Assembly: GCA_003525045.1 (NCBI GenBank)
Contig: DQGF01000497.1
Location: 476-13,989, forward strand
Direction: 5' to 3'
DNA length: 13,514 bases
Origin: Pseudomonas sp.
Lineage (GTDB): Bacteria; Pseudomonadota; Gammaproteobacteria; Pseudomonadales; Pseudomonadaceae
Shown here: positions 1 through 7,197 of the stretch, piece by piece
How positions within the stretch are numbered: position 1 is the first letter of the stretch
Layout: each line of letters begins with the position of its first letter
Program-made: the position numbers and the translations under genes
The notes under the pieces: model-generated
What the model was told of the DNA's origin: nothing
The model's database searches: none
The model's input: the letters and a program-made list of their open reading frames with translations, nothing else

Positions 1-158
1 TAGCGGCGCTGGCCTTCGGCGTACAGCGTGTCGAATGCCAGGGAAGACTTGCCGGATCCGGACAGGCCGGTGATGACGATCAGTTTGTCCCGTGGCAGGG
101 TCAGGTCGATGTTCTTCAGGTTGTGGGTTCGGGCCCCACGAATCAGGATCTTGTCCAA
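1..158 (-). CDS. uvrA: UvrA, excinuclease ABC subunit A (5' end only)
   Basis: UvrA is the ATPase that, with UvrB, finds bulky DNA lesions in nucleotide excision repair. Only the first 52 or so codons are in the window; the gene continues past the left edge. Translating the minus strand from a TTG at 158-156 gives [16 protein letters not shown], then a Walker A motif GLSGSGKS and [15 protein letters not shown], which is the invariant UvrA amino terminus. The TTG start is chosen because UvrA proteins begin M-D-K-I, and because GAGG lies 5 bases upstream of it. The gene is divergent from the MFS transporter gene with a 191-bp gap. I see no clean LexA box in that gap. The identity is essentially certain; only the start codon is inferred. 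Confidence 0.96.
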   Translation of the reverse strand, partial: MDKILIRGARTHNLKNIDLTLPRDKLIVITGLSGSGKSSLAFDTLYAEGQRR

Positions 159-192
159 AGTGGCCTCGCTTGGCGGGCGTCGAAAACGTAGG

Positions 193-198
193 AGTATA
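193..198 (-). promoter_or_regulatory. candidate uvrA -10 element
   Basis: On the minus strand TATACT (5 of 6 to TATAAT) lies 34 bases before the uvrA TTG codon. It would give a leader of roughly 28 bases. No good -35 hexamer sits 16-18 bp upstream, so this is a weak call from position and a single hexamer. Confidence 0.3.
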
Positions 199-313
199 CG
201 GCCAAATACTGGATGGATGCACACTATCAAACGGGTGGGTAACTGTCTTACATGAAGAGTCTGTCAGCGGAGCGCGTCAAAGCGTCGCGATATACCCTGT
301 CAATCGATGGGAC

Positions 314-322
314 TGGTAGAAT
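314..322 (+). promoter_or_regulatory. candidate extended -10 promoter for the MFS-ssb unit
   Basis: TGG-TAGAAT at 314-322 matches an extended -10 (TGn plus 5 of 6 of TATAAT). It lies 28 bp before the MFS start codon, so transcription would begin near 329. There is no recognisable -35 at the right distance, which extended -10 promoters tolerate. No other promoter is evident before ssb. Confidence 0.4.
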
Positions 323-349
323 CGCCGCCGGTTCACATGAGGTTTTTCC

Positions 350-1747
350 ATGCACGATCCCCACAGCGAACGCATGAGTGGCAGTGAGACCCGCGCGGCA
401 AGCGGTCTGGCCCTGGTGTTCGCCTTCCGTATGCTTGGCATGTTCATGGTGTTGCCGGTATTGGCAACCTATGGGATGGATCTGGCAGGAGCGACCCCGG
501 CCCTCATCGGGCTGGCGATTGGCGCTTACGGCTTGACCCAGGCGATCTTTCAGATTCCTTTCGGCTTCATCTCCGACCGCATCGGCCGCCGTCCGGTGAT
601 TTACCTGGGGCTGATCGTCTTCGCCCTCGGCAGCGTGCTGGCGGCCAATGCCGATTCGATCTGGGGCGTGATCGCCGGACGAATCCTGCAAGGCGCTGGG
701 GCGATTTCCGCGGCGGTCATGGCGCTATTGTCAGACCTGACCCGCGAACAGCATCGGACCAAAGCCATGGCCATGATCGGCATGACCATCGGTCTGTCCT
801 TCGCGGTCGCCATGGTGGTGGGGCCGCTGCTGACTCGCGCCTTCGGCCTGTCGGGGTTGTTCCTGGCCACGGGCGGCATGGCGTTGTTCGGCATCTTGGT
901 CTTGATGTTCATGGTGCCGCGCTCCACCGGGCCATTGCAGCATCGCGAATCCGGCGTCGCGCGTCAGGCGCTGATGCCGACGCTCAAGCACCCGGACCTG
1001 CTGCGCCTGGACCTGGGCATTTTTGTGTTGCACGCGATGTTGATGTCGAGCTTCGTTGCATTGCCGCTGGCCCTGGTCGAAAAAGCCGGACTGCCCAAGG
1101 AGCAGCACTGGTGGGTGTACCTGACCGCGCTGCTGATTTCCTTCTTCGCCATGATCCCGTTCATTATCTACGGCGAGAAGAAACGCAAAATGAAACGAGT
1201 TTTATTGGGCGCAGTGCTGACGCTGATGCTCACTGAGCTATTCTTCTGGCAGTTCGGCGATAGCTTGCGGGCTCTGGTGATCGGGACGGTGGTGTTCTTT
1301 ACCGCGTTCAACTTGCTGGAAGCTTCATTGCCATCGCTGATCAGCAAGGTTTCACCGGCGGGCGGCAAGGGCACGGCGATGGGGGTTTATTCCACCAGCC
1401 AGTTCCTTGGTTCGGCGCTGGGCGGGATCCTCGGCGGCTGGATGTTCCAGCATGGCGGTTTGTCGGTTGTGTTCCTTGGATGCGCCGGGCTGGCTGCCCT
1501 CTGGTTGGCCTTTGCTGTTACCATGCGCGAACCACCCTACGTGACGAGCCTGCGCTTGCCGCTGTCGCCCGAGGCGATCCGCGAGGCGGGTCTGGTCGAG
1601 CGCCTGTTGGCCGTCGTAGGGGTAACAGATGCAGTGATAGTCGCTGATGAAGCGGCCATTTACATCAAATTGGACACAGAACTATTGGATCGCACCACCC
1701 TCGAGCGTCTGGTGAACAACCCGGCCGCGACAGCGTGCGAAGCCTAG
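350..1747 (+). CDS. MFS transporter, YajR-like, with C-terminal cytoplasmic domain
   Basis: This is a 465-residue major facilitator superfamily protein, probably a proton-driven inner-membrane exporter of unknown substrate. Residues about 18-395 hold twelve hydrophobic segments. The MFS motif A, GFISDRIGRRP, is at residues 72-82 after the second helix. The last 65 or so residues (from about 401, LSPEAIREAGLVERL onward) are not membrane-like. They contain a LLAVVGVTDAVIV...AIYIKLD stretch that fits the small ferredoxin-like YAM domain at the tail of E. coli YajR, a protein of about the same length. The start at 350 has TGAGG 7 bases upstream; an internal ATG at 374 lacks this. The gene lies between uvrA and ssb, where Pseudomonas keeps an MFS gene, and its stop overlaps the ssb ribosome binding site. 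MFS membership is firm; the YajR assignment is by architecture and sequence resemblance. Confidence 0.92.
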   Translation: MHDPHSERMSGSETRAASGLALVFAFRMLGMFMVLPVLATYGMDLAGATPALIGLAIGAYGLTQAIFQIPFGFISDRIGRRPVIYLGLIVFALGSVLAANADSIWGVIAGRILQGAGAISAAVMALLSDLTREQHRTKAMAMIGMTIGLSFAVAMVVGPLLTRAFGLSGLFLATGGMALFGILVLMFMVPRSTGPLQHRESGVARQALMPTLKHPDLLRLDLGIFVLHAMLMSSFVALPLALVEKAGLPKEQHWWVYLTALLISFFAMIPFIIYGEKKRKMKRVLLGAVLTLMLTELFFWQFGDSLRALVIGTVVFFTAFNLLEASLPSLISKVSPAGGKGTAMGVYSTSQFLGSALGGILGGWMFQHGGLSVVFLGCAGLAALWLAFAVTMREPPYVTSLRLPLSPEAIREAGLVERLLAVVGVTDAVIVADEAAIYIKLDTELLDRTTLERLVNNPAATACEA

Positions 1748-1756
1748 GAGAACGTT

Positions 1757-2293
1757 ATGGCCCGTGGGGTTAACAAAGTCATATTGGTCGGCACGTGCGG
1801 CCAGGATCCCGAAGTTCGCTACCTGCCGAATGGCAACGCCGTGACCAACCTGAGTCTGGCGACCAGCGAACAGTGGACCGACAAGCAGACCGGTCAGAAA
1901 GTCGAGAAAACCGAATGGCACCGTGTGTCGATGTTCGGCAAGGTGGCGGAAATCGCCGGCGAATACCTGCGTAAAGGTTCGCAGGTCTACATCGAAGGCA
2001 AGCTGCAGACCCGCGAGTGGGAAAAAGACGGTATCAAGCGTTACACCACTGAAATCGTGGTCGACATGCAAGGCACCATGCAATTGCTGGGCGGCCGTCC
2101 ACAGCAGGGCGACCAACAAGGCGGGGGCAATAACTACCAGCAGTCCGCCCCAGCTCCACGCCAACAGGCTCCGCGTCCGCAGCAGTCGGCACCGCAACAG
2201 TCCGCCCCACAACAGTCGCGTCCGGCACCTCAGCAGGCCGCTCCGCAGCCAGCTCCGGATTTCGACAGCTTTGATGACGATATTCCGTTCTGA
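1757..2293 (+). CDS. ssb: single-stranded DNA-binding protein SSB
   Basis: SSB coats single-stranded DNA during replication, recombination and repair and recruits partner proteins through its acidic tail. The 178-residue product has the OB-fold at residues 1 to about 110 ([12 protein letters not shown], then [20 protein letters not shown] and [11 protein letters not shown]). A low-complexity Gln/Pro/Ala linker covers about 113-166, and the canonical tip DDDIPF is at 173-178. Length and layout are normal for a pseudomonad SSB. The TAGGAG that contains the MFS stop codon is its Shine-Dalgarno sequence, 6 bases before the ATG. The two genes are therefore closely coupled, and SSB is probably translated at least in part from the MFS transcript. 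A strong terminator follows 36 bp downstream. Confidence 0.98.
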   Translation: MARGVNKVILVGTCGQDPEVRYLPNGNAVTNLSLATSEQWTDKQTGQKVEKTEWHRVSMFGKVAEIAGEYLRKGSQVYIEGKLQTREWEKDGIKRYTTEIVVDMQGTMQLLGGRPQQGDQQGGGNNYQQSAPAPRQQAPRPQQSAPQQSAPQQSRPAPQQAAPQPAPDFDSFDDDIPF

Positions 2294-2302
2294 GAGTTAC
2301 CT

Positions 2303-2323
2303 TAGACTAATTTGTAAAGTCTA
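2303..2323. repeat. short hairpin downstream of ssb
   Basis: TAGACT and AGTCTA form a 6-bp stem around a 9-base loop, just after the ssb stop and before the main terminator. It has no T-run and is probably only an accessory mRNA structure. Confidence 0.3.
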
Positions 2324-2329
2324 GCCTCG

Positions 2330-2372
2330 AAACCCCCGATTGGTCCTCATGACCGGTCGGGGGTTTTCTTTT
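2330..2372 (+). terminator. rho-independent terminator of ssb
   Basis: A stem of about 16 bp (2330-2345 against 2351-2366, core ACCCCCGA/TCGGGGGT, with two G-T pairs in the upper stem) closes a CTCAT loop. TTCTTTT follows on the plus strand. This is a textbook intrinsic terminator placed 36 bp past the ssb stop. Confidence 0.93.
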
Positions 2373-2383
2373 GCGCACCATTT

Positions 2384-2487
2384 TGTAGGAGCCGGCTTTG
2401 CTGGCGATCCAGACACCGCGGTTAACCAGGTAAACCGCGTAATCGTTCATCGTCGGAACGCCGCCCGCAGCAAGCCTTGCTCCTACA
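2384..2487. repeat. REP doublet (imperfect REPIN) between ssb and the osmC-ycaO gene
   Basis: The element starts with TGTAGGAGCCGGCTTTGCTG and ends with the inverted partner GCAAGCCTTGCTCCTACA, the usual head-to-head layout of fluorescent-pseudomonad REPs. The arms match in the head but have diverged inside. An inner hairpin CGCGGTT/AACCGCG (2417-2423, 2433-2439) lies in the middle. An 18-bp block at 2450-2467 is identical, in inverted orientation, to 8546-8563 in the second REP doublet. The right head contains the stop codon of the osmC-ycaO gene. Confidence 0.85.
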
Positions 2488-4681
2488 GAGCAGTCACATT
2501 GGCCCGCGCTGTGTGCAGTTTCTTGTAGCTATCGATCAACCGCAGGTGCCTATCGAGCCCCTCCAGTTTCATGCTGGTCGGCGTCAAGCCATGGAAGCGC
2601 ACGCTGCCGTCCACCGATCCGATCGCTGCATCCATCCGCTCGTTGCCGAACATCCGGCGGAAATTGGCCTCGTAGTCTTCCAGTTCCAGGTCTTCGTCCA
2701 GCTTCATCTCCAGCACCACGTTTACGGCCTGATAGAACAAGCCACGCTCAACCGTGTTGTCGTTGTACTGCAAGAACATTTCCACCGCCTCCTTCGCCTC
2801 TTCAAATTGCTGCAAGGCGAGATAAATCAGCAGCTTCAACTCCAGGATCGTTAACTGACCCCAGGCGGTATTGTCGTCAAATTCGATGCCGATCAAGGTG
2901 GTGATGTCGGTGTAGTCGTCCAGCTCACTTTCCACCAGGCGTTCAACCAGCGCTTGCAGTTCGTCTTCGTCCAGTTGATGCAGGTTCAGGATATCGGCGC
3001 GGAAGAACAGCGCTTTGTTGGTGTTATCCCAGATCAGATCGTCCGCGGGATAGATTTCCGAATAGTCCGGCACCAGGATGCGGCACGCCGTCGCGCCGAT
3101 ATGCTCGTAGACCGCCATGTACACTTGCTTGCCCATGCCTTCGAGAATGCCGAACAAGGTCGCGGCTTCGTCGGTATTCGAGTTTTCACCCCGGCCGGAG
3201 AAGTCCCACTCCACGAATTCGTAATCCGACTTTGAGCTGAAGAAGCGCCACGACACCACGCCGCTGGAGTCGATAAAGTGCTCGACGAAGTTATTCGGCT
3301 CGGTCACCGCATGACCTTCAAACGTCGGCTGAGGCAAGTCGTTGAGGCCTTCGAAGCTGCGGCCCTGCAGCAATTCGGTCAGGCTGCGTTCCAGCGCCAC
3401 TTCCAGGCTCGGGTGCGCACCGAACGAGGCGAATACACCGCCGGTACGCGGATTCATCAGTGTGACGCACATCACCGGGAATTCACCCCCCAGGGACGCA
3501 TCCTTCACCAGCACGGGGAAACCCTGCTCTTCCAGCGCCTGAATGCCGGCCAGTATTCCGGGGTACTTCGCCAGCACGTTGGCCGGCACATCCGGCAGTG
3601 CAAATTCACCTTCGATGATTTCGCGTTTTACCGCGCGTTCGAAGATCTCCGACAGGCACTGCACTTGGGCTTCGGCCAGCGTGTTACCGGCACTCATGCC
3701 GTTGCTCAGGAAAAGGTTTTCAACCAGATTGGACGGGAAATACACCACCTCGCCGTCCGACTGGCGCACGTACGGCAGCGAGCAGATGCCGCGCTCTTCA
3801 TTGCCCGAGTTGGTATCGATCAGATGGGAACCACGCAGCTCGCCGTCGCGGTTGTAAATCTTCAGGCAGTACTCGTCGAGAATTTCGGCCGGCAGTGCAT
3901 CTTTACGGCCAGGCTTGAACCAGCGTTCATCCGGGTAGTGCACAAACGCTGCGTTGGCGATGTCTTCGCCCCAGAACTGATCGTTGTAGAAGAAGTTGCA
4001 GTTGAGTCGCTCGATAAACTCGCCCAACGCCGACGCCAACGCGCCTTCCTTGGTCGCACCCTTGCCGTTGGTAAAGCACATCGGCGAGTGCGCATCGCGG
4101 ATATGCAGCGACCACACATTGGGCACGATATTGCGCCACGAGGCGATTTCAATCTTCATGCCCAGGTCCGCCAGAATGGCCGACATATTGGCGATGGTTT
4201 GCTCCAGCGGCAGATCCTTGCCCGCAATATAGGTGTTCGCCTCTGAGTGAGAAGCCGGCATCAGCAACGCCTGAGCATCGGCGTCGAGGCTTTCCACTTC
4301 TTCGATCACAAACTCAGGCCCGGCCTGCACCACTTTTTTCACGGTGCAACGGTCGATGGAACGCAGGATGCCCTGGCGGTCCTTGTCCGAGATGTCCGCC
4401 GGTAACTCGACCTGGATCTTGAAAATCTGGTTGTAACGGTTTTCCGGGTCAACAATATTGTTCTGCGACAGGCGGATGTTGTCGGTGGGGATATTGCGCG
4501 TGCTGCAGTACAACTTCACAAAGTACGCCGCACACAGCGCCGACGAAGCCAGGAAGTAGTCGAACGGACCCGGTGCCGAGCCATCGCCCTTGTAGCGGAT
4601 AGGTTGATCGGCCACCACCGTGAAGTCATCGAACTTGGCTTCAAGTCGAAGGTTGTCGAGAAAGTTGACCTTGATTTCCAT
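2483..4681 (-). CDS. OsmC-YcaO fusion protein
   Basis: This 732-residue protein joins two enzyme families. Residues 1 to about 140 are an OsmC-like domain (peroxide/thiol chemistry in relatives) that keeps two cysteines at the expected places: Cys50 in SSALCAAY and Cys112 in DRCTVKKV. From about 155 follows a YcaO domain, the ATP-dependent backbone-activating fold of cyclodehydratases and thioamidating enzymes. Its ATP/Mg motifs are visible: KGATKEGALASALGEFIERL at 207-226 (Glu221, Glu224) and QCLSEIFER at 341-349. The acidic helical tail (about 590-732) resembles that of E. coli YcaO, which has been linked to S12 modification with RimO. The substrate of the fused form is not known to me. The ATG at 4681 has no good Shine-Dalgarno sequence but gives the family's standard amino terminus. 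It follows yjfC on the same strand after 156 bp. The TAG stop lies inside a REP element. Confidence 0.94.
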   Translation of the reverse strand: MEIKVNFLDNLRLEAKFDDFTVVADQPIRYKGDGSAPGPFDYFLASSALCAAYFVKLYCSTRNIPTDNIRLSQNNIVDPENRYNQIFKIQVELPADISDKDRQGILRSIDRCTVKKVVQAGPEFVIEEVESLDADAQALLMPASHSEANTYIAGKDLPLEQTIANMSAILADLGMKIEIASWRNIVPNVWSLHIRDAHSPMCFTNGKGATKEGALASALGEFIERLNCNFFYNDQFWGEDIANAAFVHYPDERWFKPGRKDALPAEILDEYCLKIYNRDGELRGSHLIDTNSGNEERGICSLPYVRQSDGEVVYFPSNLVENLFLSNGMSAGNTLAEAQVQCLSEIFERAVKREIIEGEFALPDVPANVLAKYPGILAGIQALEEQGFPVLVKDASLGGEFPVMCVTLMNPRTGGVFASFGAHPSLEVALERSLTELLQGRSFEGLNDLPQPTFEGHAVTEPNNFVEHFIDSSGVVSWRFFSSKSDYEFVEWDFSGRGENSNTDEAATLFGILEGMGKQVYMAVYEHIGATACRILVPDYSEIYPADDLIWDNTNKALFFRADILNLHQLDEDELQALVERLVESELDDYTDITTLIGIEFDDNTAWGQLTILELKLLIYLALQQFEEAKEAVEMFLQYNDNTVERGLFYQAVNVVLEMKLDEDLELEDYEANFRRMFGNERMDAAIGSVDGSVRFHGLTPTSMKLEGLDRHLRLIDSYKKLHTARANVTAL

Positions 4682-4724
4682 GGGGGATTACCACAATAAC
4701 GGGCTAGACGATTTGGCCGCCATT

Positions 4725-4730
4725 ATCCGG
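4725..4730 (-). promoter_or_regulatory. possible -10 element for osmC-ycaO
   Basis: The 156-bp gap between yjfC and osmC-ycaO holds GATAAT on the minus strand (5 of 6 to TATAAT), about 45 bases before the ATG. No convincing -35 lies 16-18 bp upstream. The gap shows no intrinsic terminator either, so read-through from the yjf cluster is equally possible. Confidence 0.2.
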
Positions 4731-4837
4731 CTTTTCAGCTGTAAGTCTTGTGGTTGTCTGGTCCTGAACCAGGTTTACACCTGCTTCACCCTGACGCCCG
4801 ACGCACGGCGCCGGCCTTTTTATGAACGATGAATTGT

Positions 4838-5995
4838 TCAGTCGAGTATCAGGTGTGGCAAGAAACGGCTCGAATCCTTGGTAATCAAGCTGTTGTCCTC
4901 ACGCACACCAATCCCCGCCGCCTGATCGCCGATCACCCAGGAGCCGATCAATGTGTAGCTGTCGCCAAACTGCGGCAGCGGTGCAAATTCCTGAAGGATA
5001 AACGGCGCGTCCGTGTAAGGCCCGTCCTCTTTGACGATCAGGCCGTCGGCGGTTTGCAATTCGATGTTGGCGCCTTCCCGCGAGAAGAACGGCTTGCGCA
5101 CCCAGCCCTTGGGCACCGCTTTGTTCGGGTCGGCATCCAAATGGGCGGCAAGCAGGTTCGGGTGACCTTTGTGGAACTCCCACAGCAGCGGCAGGATGCC
5201 TTTGTTGGAGATGATTGATTTCCAGGCCGGCTCGAAAAACTGCGTGTCGCTCTGGGCAATCGCTGCACCAAAGGGCTCGTGAAAGATGAACTCCCAGGCA
5301 TGCAGCTTGAACAGGTGGGGAATCCAGCGATCTTCAAGGTCGACGAAACGTCCTTCGCTGGTCAGGCCAATGTCTTCGAGATCGATGTGCCGAGATTCGA
5401 TTCCGACTTTTTCCGCGATCAGGCGCAGGTAGTCGGTGGTGCCCTTGTCTTCGACCGAGTCTTTCATCGAGGCGAAATAGAAAGGCTGTTTGAGCTGCAG
5501 CTGAGCAAAGGCCTGATGCAGTTTGGTGTCGATGCTGTTGAACTGGTCGGCATGCTTGGGCAGCAAACCGCGTTCGATGCACTGCTCCAGCCAGCCCCAC
5601 TGAAACGCCGCGGCCTCATACAGGCTGGTCGGCGTGTCGTAGTTGAGCTCCAGCAGTTTCGCCGGTCCGGTACCGTTATACGAGAAGTCCATGCGCCCAT
5701 ACAGGTGCGGGTGGCCTTCGAGCCATGAAGTCCGAACCATATCGTAGAAGGGTGCAGGAATGCTCAGGCGCTCCAGCAGCTCTTCGCTCTGAACCACGCG
5801 GGCCACCAGGTCCATGCACATCTCATGAATCTCGGTGGTCGGGTCTTCGAGGTCGTTCTCGATCTGCTTGAGCGTGAACTGGTAATACGCGCTCTCGTCC
5901 CAATAGGGTTCGTCGTCGATGGTATGGAACAGAAAGCCAAGGCTGTCGGCGGTCTGTTTCCAGTCATGACGCTCTGCACAGTGGATCTTCTTCAT
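4838..5995 (-). CDS. yjfC: glutathionylspermidine synthase-like ATP-grasp ligase (YjfC)
   Basis: This 385-residue protein is the ATP-grasp half of the glutathionylspermidine synthase family, without the amidase domain of full-length E. coli Gss. Family residues are visible: Arg101 and Asp103 in GRMDF, Glu116 and Asn118 in KLLELNYDTPTSLYEA, Lys265 in SIISNKGILPLLWE, Lys301 and Glu308 in VRKPFFSREGANI, and GSWVIGDQAAGIGVREDN at 351-368. Such enzymes join a peptide carboxylate to an amine using ATP; the real substrates of YjfC-type proteins are not established to my knowledge. Its ribosome binding site TAAGGA begins at the stop codon of yjfM, 12 bp before the ATG, so it is the last gene of the tight yjf run. 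Length matches E. coli YjfC. The fold and family are firm, the reaction is inferred. Confidence 0.9.
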   Translation of the reverse strand: MKKIHCAERHDWKQTADSLGFLFHTIDDEPYWDESAYYQFTLKQIENDLEDPTTEIHEMCMDLVARVVQSEELLERLSIPAPFYDMVRTSWLEGHPHLYGRMDFSYNGTGPAKLLELNYDTPTSLYEAAAFQWGWLEQCIERGLLPKHADQFNSIDTKLHQAFAQLQLKQPFYFASMKDSVEDKGTTDYLRLIAEKVGIESRHIDLEDIGLTSEGRFVDLEDRWIPHLFKLHAWEFIFHEPFGAAIAQSDTQFFEPAWKSIISNKGILPLLWEFHKGHPNLLAAHLDADPNKAVPKGWVRKPFFSREGANIELQTADGLIVKEDGPYTDAPFILQEFAPLPQFGDSYTLIGSWVIGDQAAGIGVREDNSLITKDSSRFLPHLILD

Positions 5996-6007
5996 GCCCC
6001 GGATTCC

Positions 6008-6736
6008 TTAACTGCTTGACCCGCCAAAACTCTTGCTCGATCCGCCCCAGCCGCTGCGTGCACTGGCCTTGCTGCCGAAACCGCCACGGGAGGTGGACGA
6101 GGCAACGGAAACCGGTTTGCCGGCGGAGCGGATGGAGTCGGCGTAGTTGCTGCTGCCGTATCGCGCCTGATTGGATTTGGTGAAGGTCGAGCCCTTGTCG
6201 ATCCGCTGGCCGAGCGTCGAAGACGAATAACTGCCGCGGTCATCGCGGTAGCGGTACACCGGTTGGGAGTTATAGCTGTTGCGGTTGTTGCTCAGCATGT
6301 TGCCGATCAGCAAGCCGGTCAACAGGCTGGTGCCAGAGAATCCCGACCCGCCACTGTTCGCTTCCGAGGCTGGCAATTGAGCCTTGGCAGCGTCCACTTG
6401 CGATTGCGTCACCTCGCCATCGGCGGTCAGTTCGAAGCCTCCGAGCTTGGGGATGAACTTGCCGGCGGAATCCTGCTGGCACCAGTCGGCGACAAAGTCG
6501 GCATCGCAATCGGCCTGGTTGTCGTACACCGGCGCAATACGGCGATGCTCGGCCATGGCGGTCATGTAGGCGTCAGAGCAGACGTCCACCGGAAGCTTTT
6601 CATCGGCGCATTGCTGGACGGACTGGAAGTTGTACTTCTTCTGCACCGGGTAAGTTTTTTCAGTCGGCCCGCAGCCTGATATCGCCATGGCGACCGACGC
6701 TGCCAGCGACAGCTGAACGTACTTGCTTCGTTTCAT
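6008..6736 (-). CDS. yjfM: DUF1190 lipoprotein (YjfM)
   Basis: This 242-residue envelope protein has a type II signal peptide: MKRSK, a hydrophobic stretch, and a lipobox ISGC with the lipidated Cys at residue 22. The next residue is Gly rather than Asp, so outer-membrane sorting is likely. Residues 43, 53, 77 and 86 are cysteines that could form two disulfides in the periplasm. From about residue 113 the chain is low-complexity and rich in Ser, Gly and Asn, with an arginine/tyrosine patch and a Gly-Ser tail. The start at 6736 has GGAG 6 bases upstream and gives a proper signal peptide; an in-frame TTG at 6754 would add six polar residues and is less likely. It follows yjfL by 18 bp and matches E. 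coli YjfM (DUF1190) in place and layout. Function unknown. Confidence 0.88.
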   Translation of the reverse strand: MKRSKYVQLSLAASVAMAISGCGPTEKTYPVQKKYNFQSVQQCADEKLPVDVCSDAYMTAMAEHRRIAPVYDNQADCDADFVADWCQQDSAGKFIPKLGGFELTADGEVTQSQVDAAKAQLPASEANSGGSGFSGTSLLTGLLIGNMLSNNRNSYNSQPVYRYRDDRGSYSSSTLGQRIDKGSTFTKSNQARYGSSNYADSIRSAGKPVSVASSTSRGGFGSKASARSGWGGSSKSFGGSSS

Positions 6737-6754
6737 CGGGAGCTCCGCGCGCAA

Positions 6755-7183
6755 TCAGTTCTGGGAAGGGGTCATGCAGGCGGCGTTCAACATGCCGACG
6801 CTGATGGCCACCGCAGCGACATAGATGCCCGCCGCGATTTCGCCTTTTTTGATGCGTTCAGAAGTGCCTTTGAGCACCAGGCTGGTCATCAGGAATGCCA
6901 GCAGTTGCACGAACGCGGCGATCACTGCCCAAACGACGAAATCCAGAATGCTGATCGAGTAGGCGATCACATTGCTGGTCGGAATCGCGAAACCAATGAT
7001 GGCGCCGCCCAGGGCGATCGCGGCCGCCACGTTGCCTGAACGGATCAGTTCGAACTCTTTGTGCGGGGTGATTCGGGTGTAGATGAACTGGAACAGCGCG
7101 AACAGCACGGCGGCACCGAAGATGTACAAAACAAATCCGAGCACGGCGGCTTTGTTCAGGGAAATGGAGAGTGCTTCTAGCAT
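6755..7183 (-). CDS. yjfL: DUF350 four-helix membrane protein (YjfL)
   Basis: This small inner-membrane protein of 142 residues has four hydrophobic segments, roughly at 13-36, 50-70, 76-100 and 115-137. A polar, charged loop (YTRITPHKEFELIRSGN) separates the first pair. DUF350 proteins commonly occur as tandem four-helix modules; this is a single unit like E. coli YjfL. AAGGA lies 8 bases before the ATG at 7183, and the gap to yjfK is 14 bp. Its partners suggest it anchors or senses membrane state for the PspA-type protein of the cluster; that is inference. No catalytic motif is visible. Confidence 0.9.
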   Translation of the reverse strand: MLEALSISLNKAAVLGFVLYIFGAAVLFALFQFIYTRITPHKEFELIRSGNVAAAIALGGAIIGFAIPTSNVIAYSISILDFVVWAVIAAFVQLLAFLMTSLVLKGTSERIKKGEIAAGIYVAAVAISVGMLNAACMTPSQN

Positions 7184-7197
7184 GGACTTCTTCCTTT

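Noticed and set aside
207..224. Possible LexA (SOS) box CTGG-N8-ACAC in the uvrA/MFS gap
   Set aside because: Both half-sites deviate from CTGT-N8-ACAG at the outer base, and I know of no firm SOS control of uvrA in Pseudomonas.
1660..1710. Separate ssb promoter within the MFS 3' end (TTACAT, 17 bp, TATTGG)
   Set aside because: Both hexamers match the consensus poorly; nothing else supports it.
2384..2487. CRISPR repeat or IS remnant
   Set aside because: The repeated heads are inverted pairs with no regular repeat-spacer pattern and no transposase frame; they fit REP doublets.
3278..4246. Open plus-strand frame of 322 codons inside osmC-ycaO
   Set aside because: It lies wholly antisense to a well-supported gene, has no family resemblance and no ribosome binding site, and mirrors the GC-rich codon pattern of the real gene.
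4805..4860. Terminator after yjfC
   Set aside because: Only a weak TGAAC/GTTCA stem and GC-rich palindrome bits are present, with no T-run on the minus strand.
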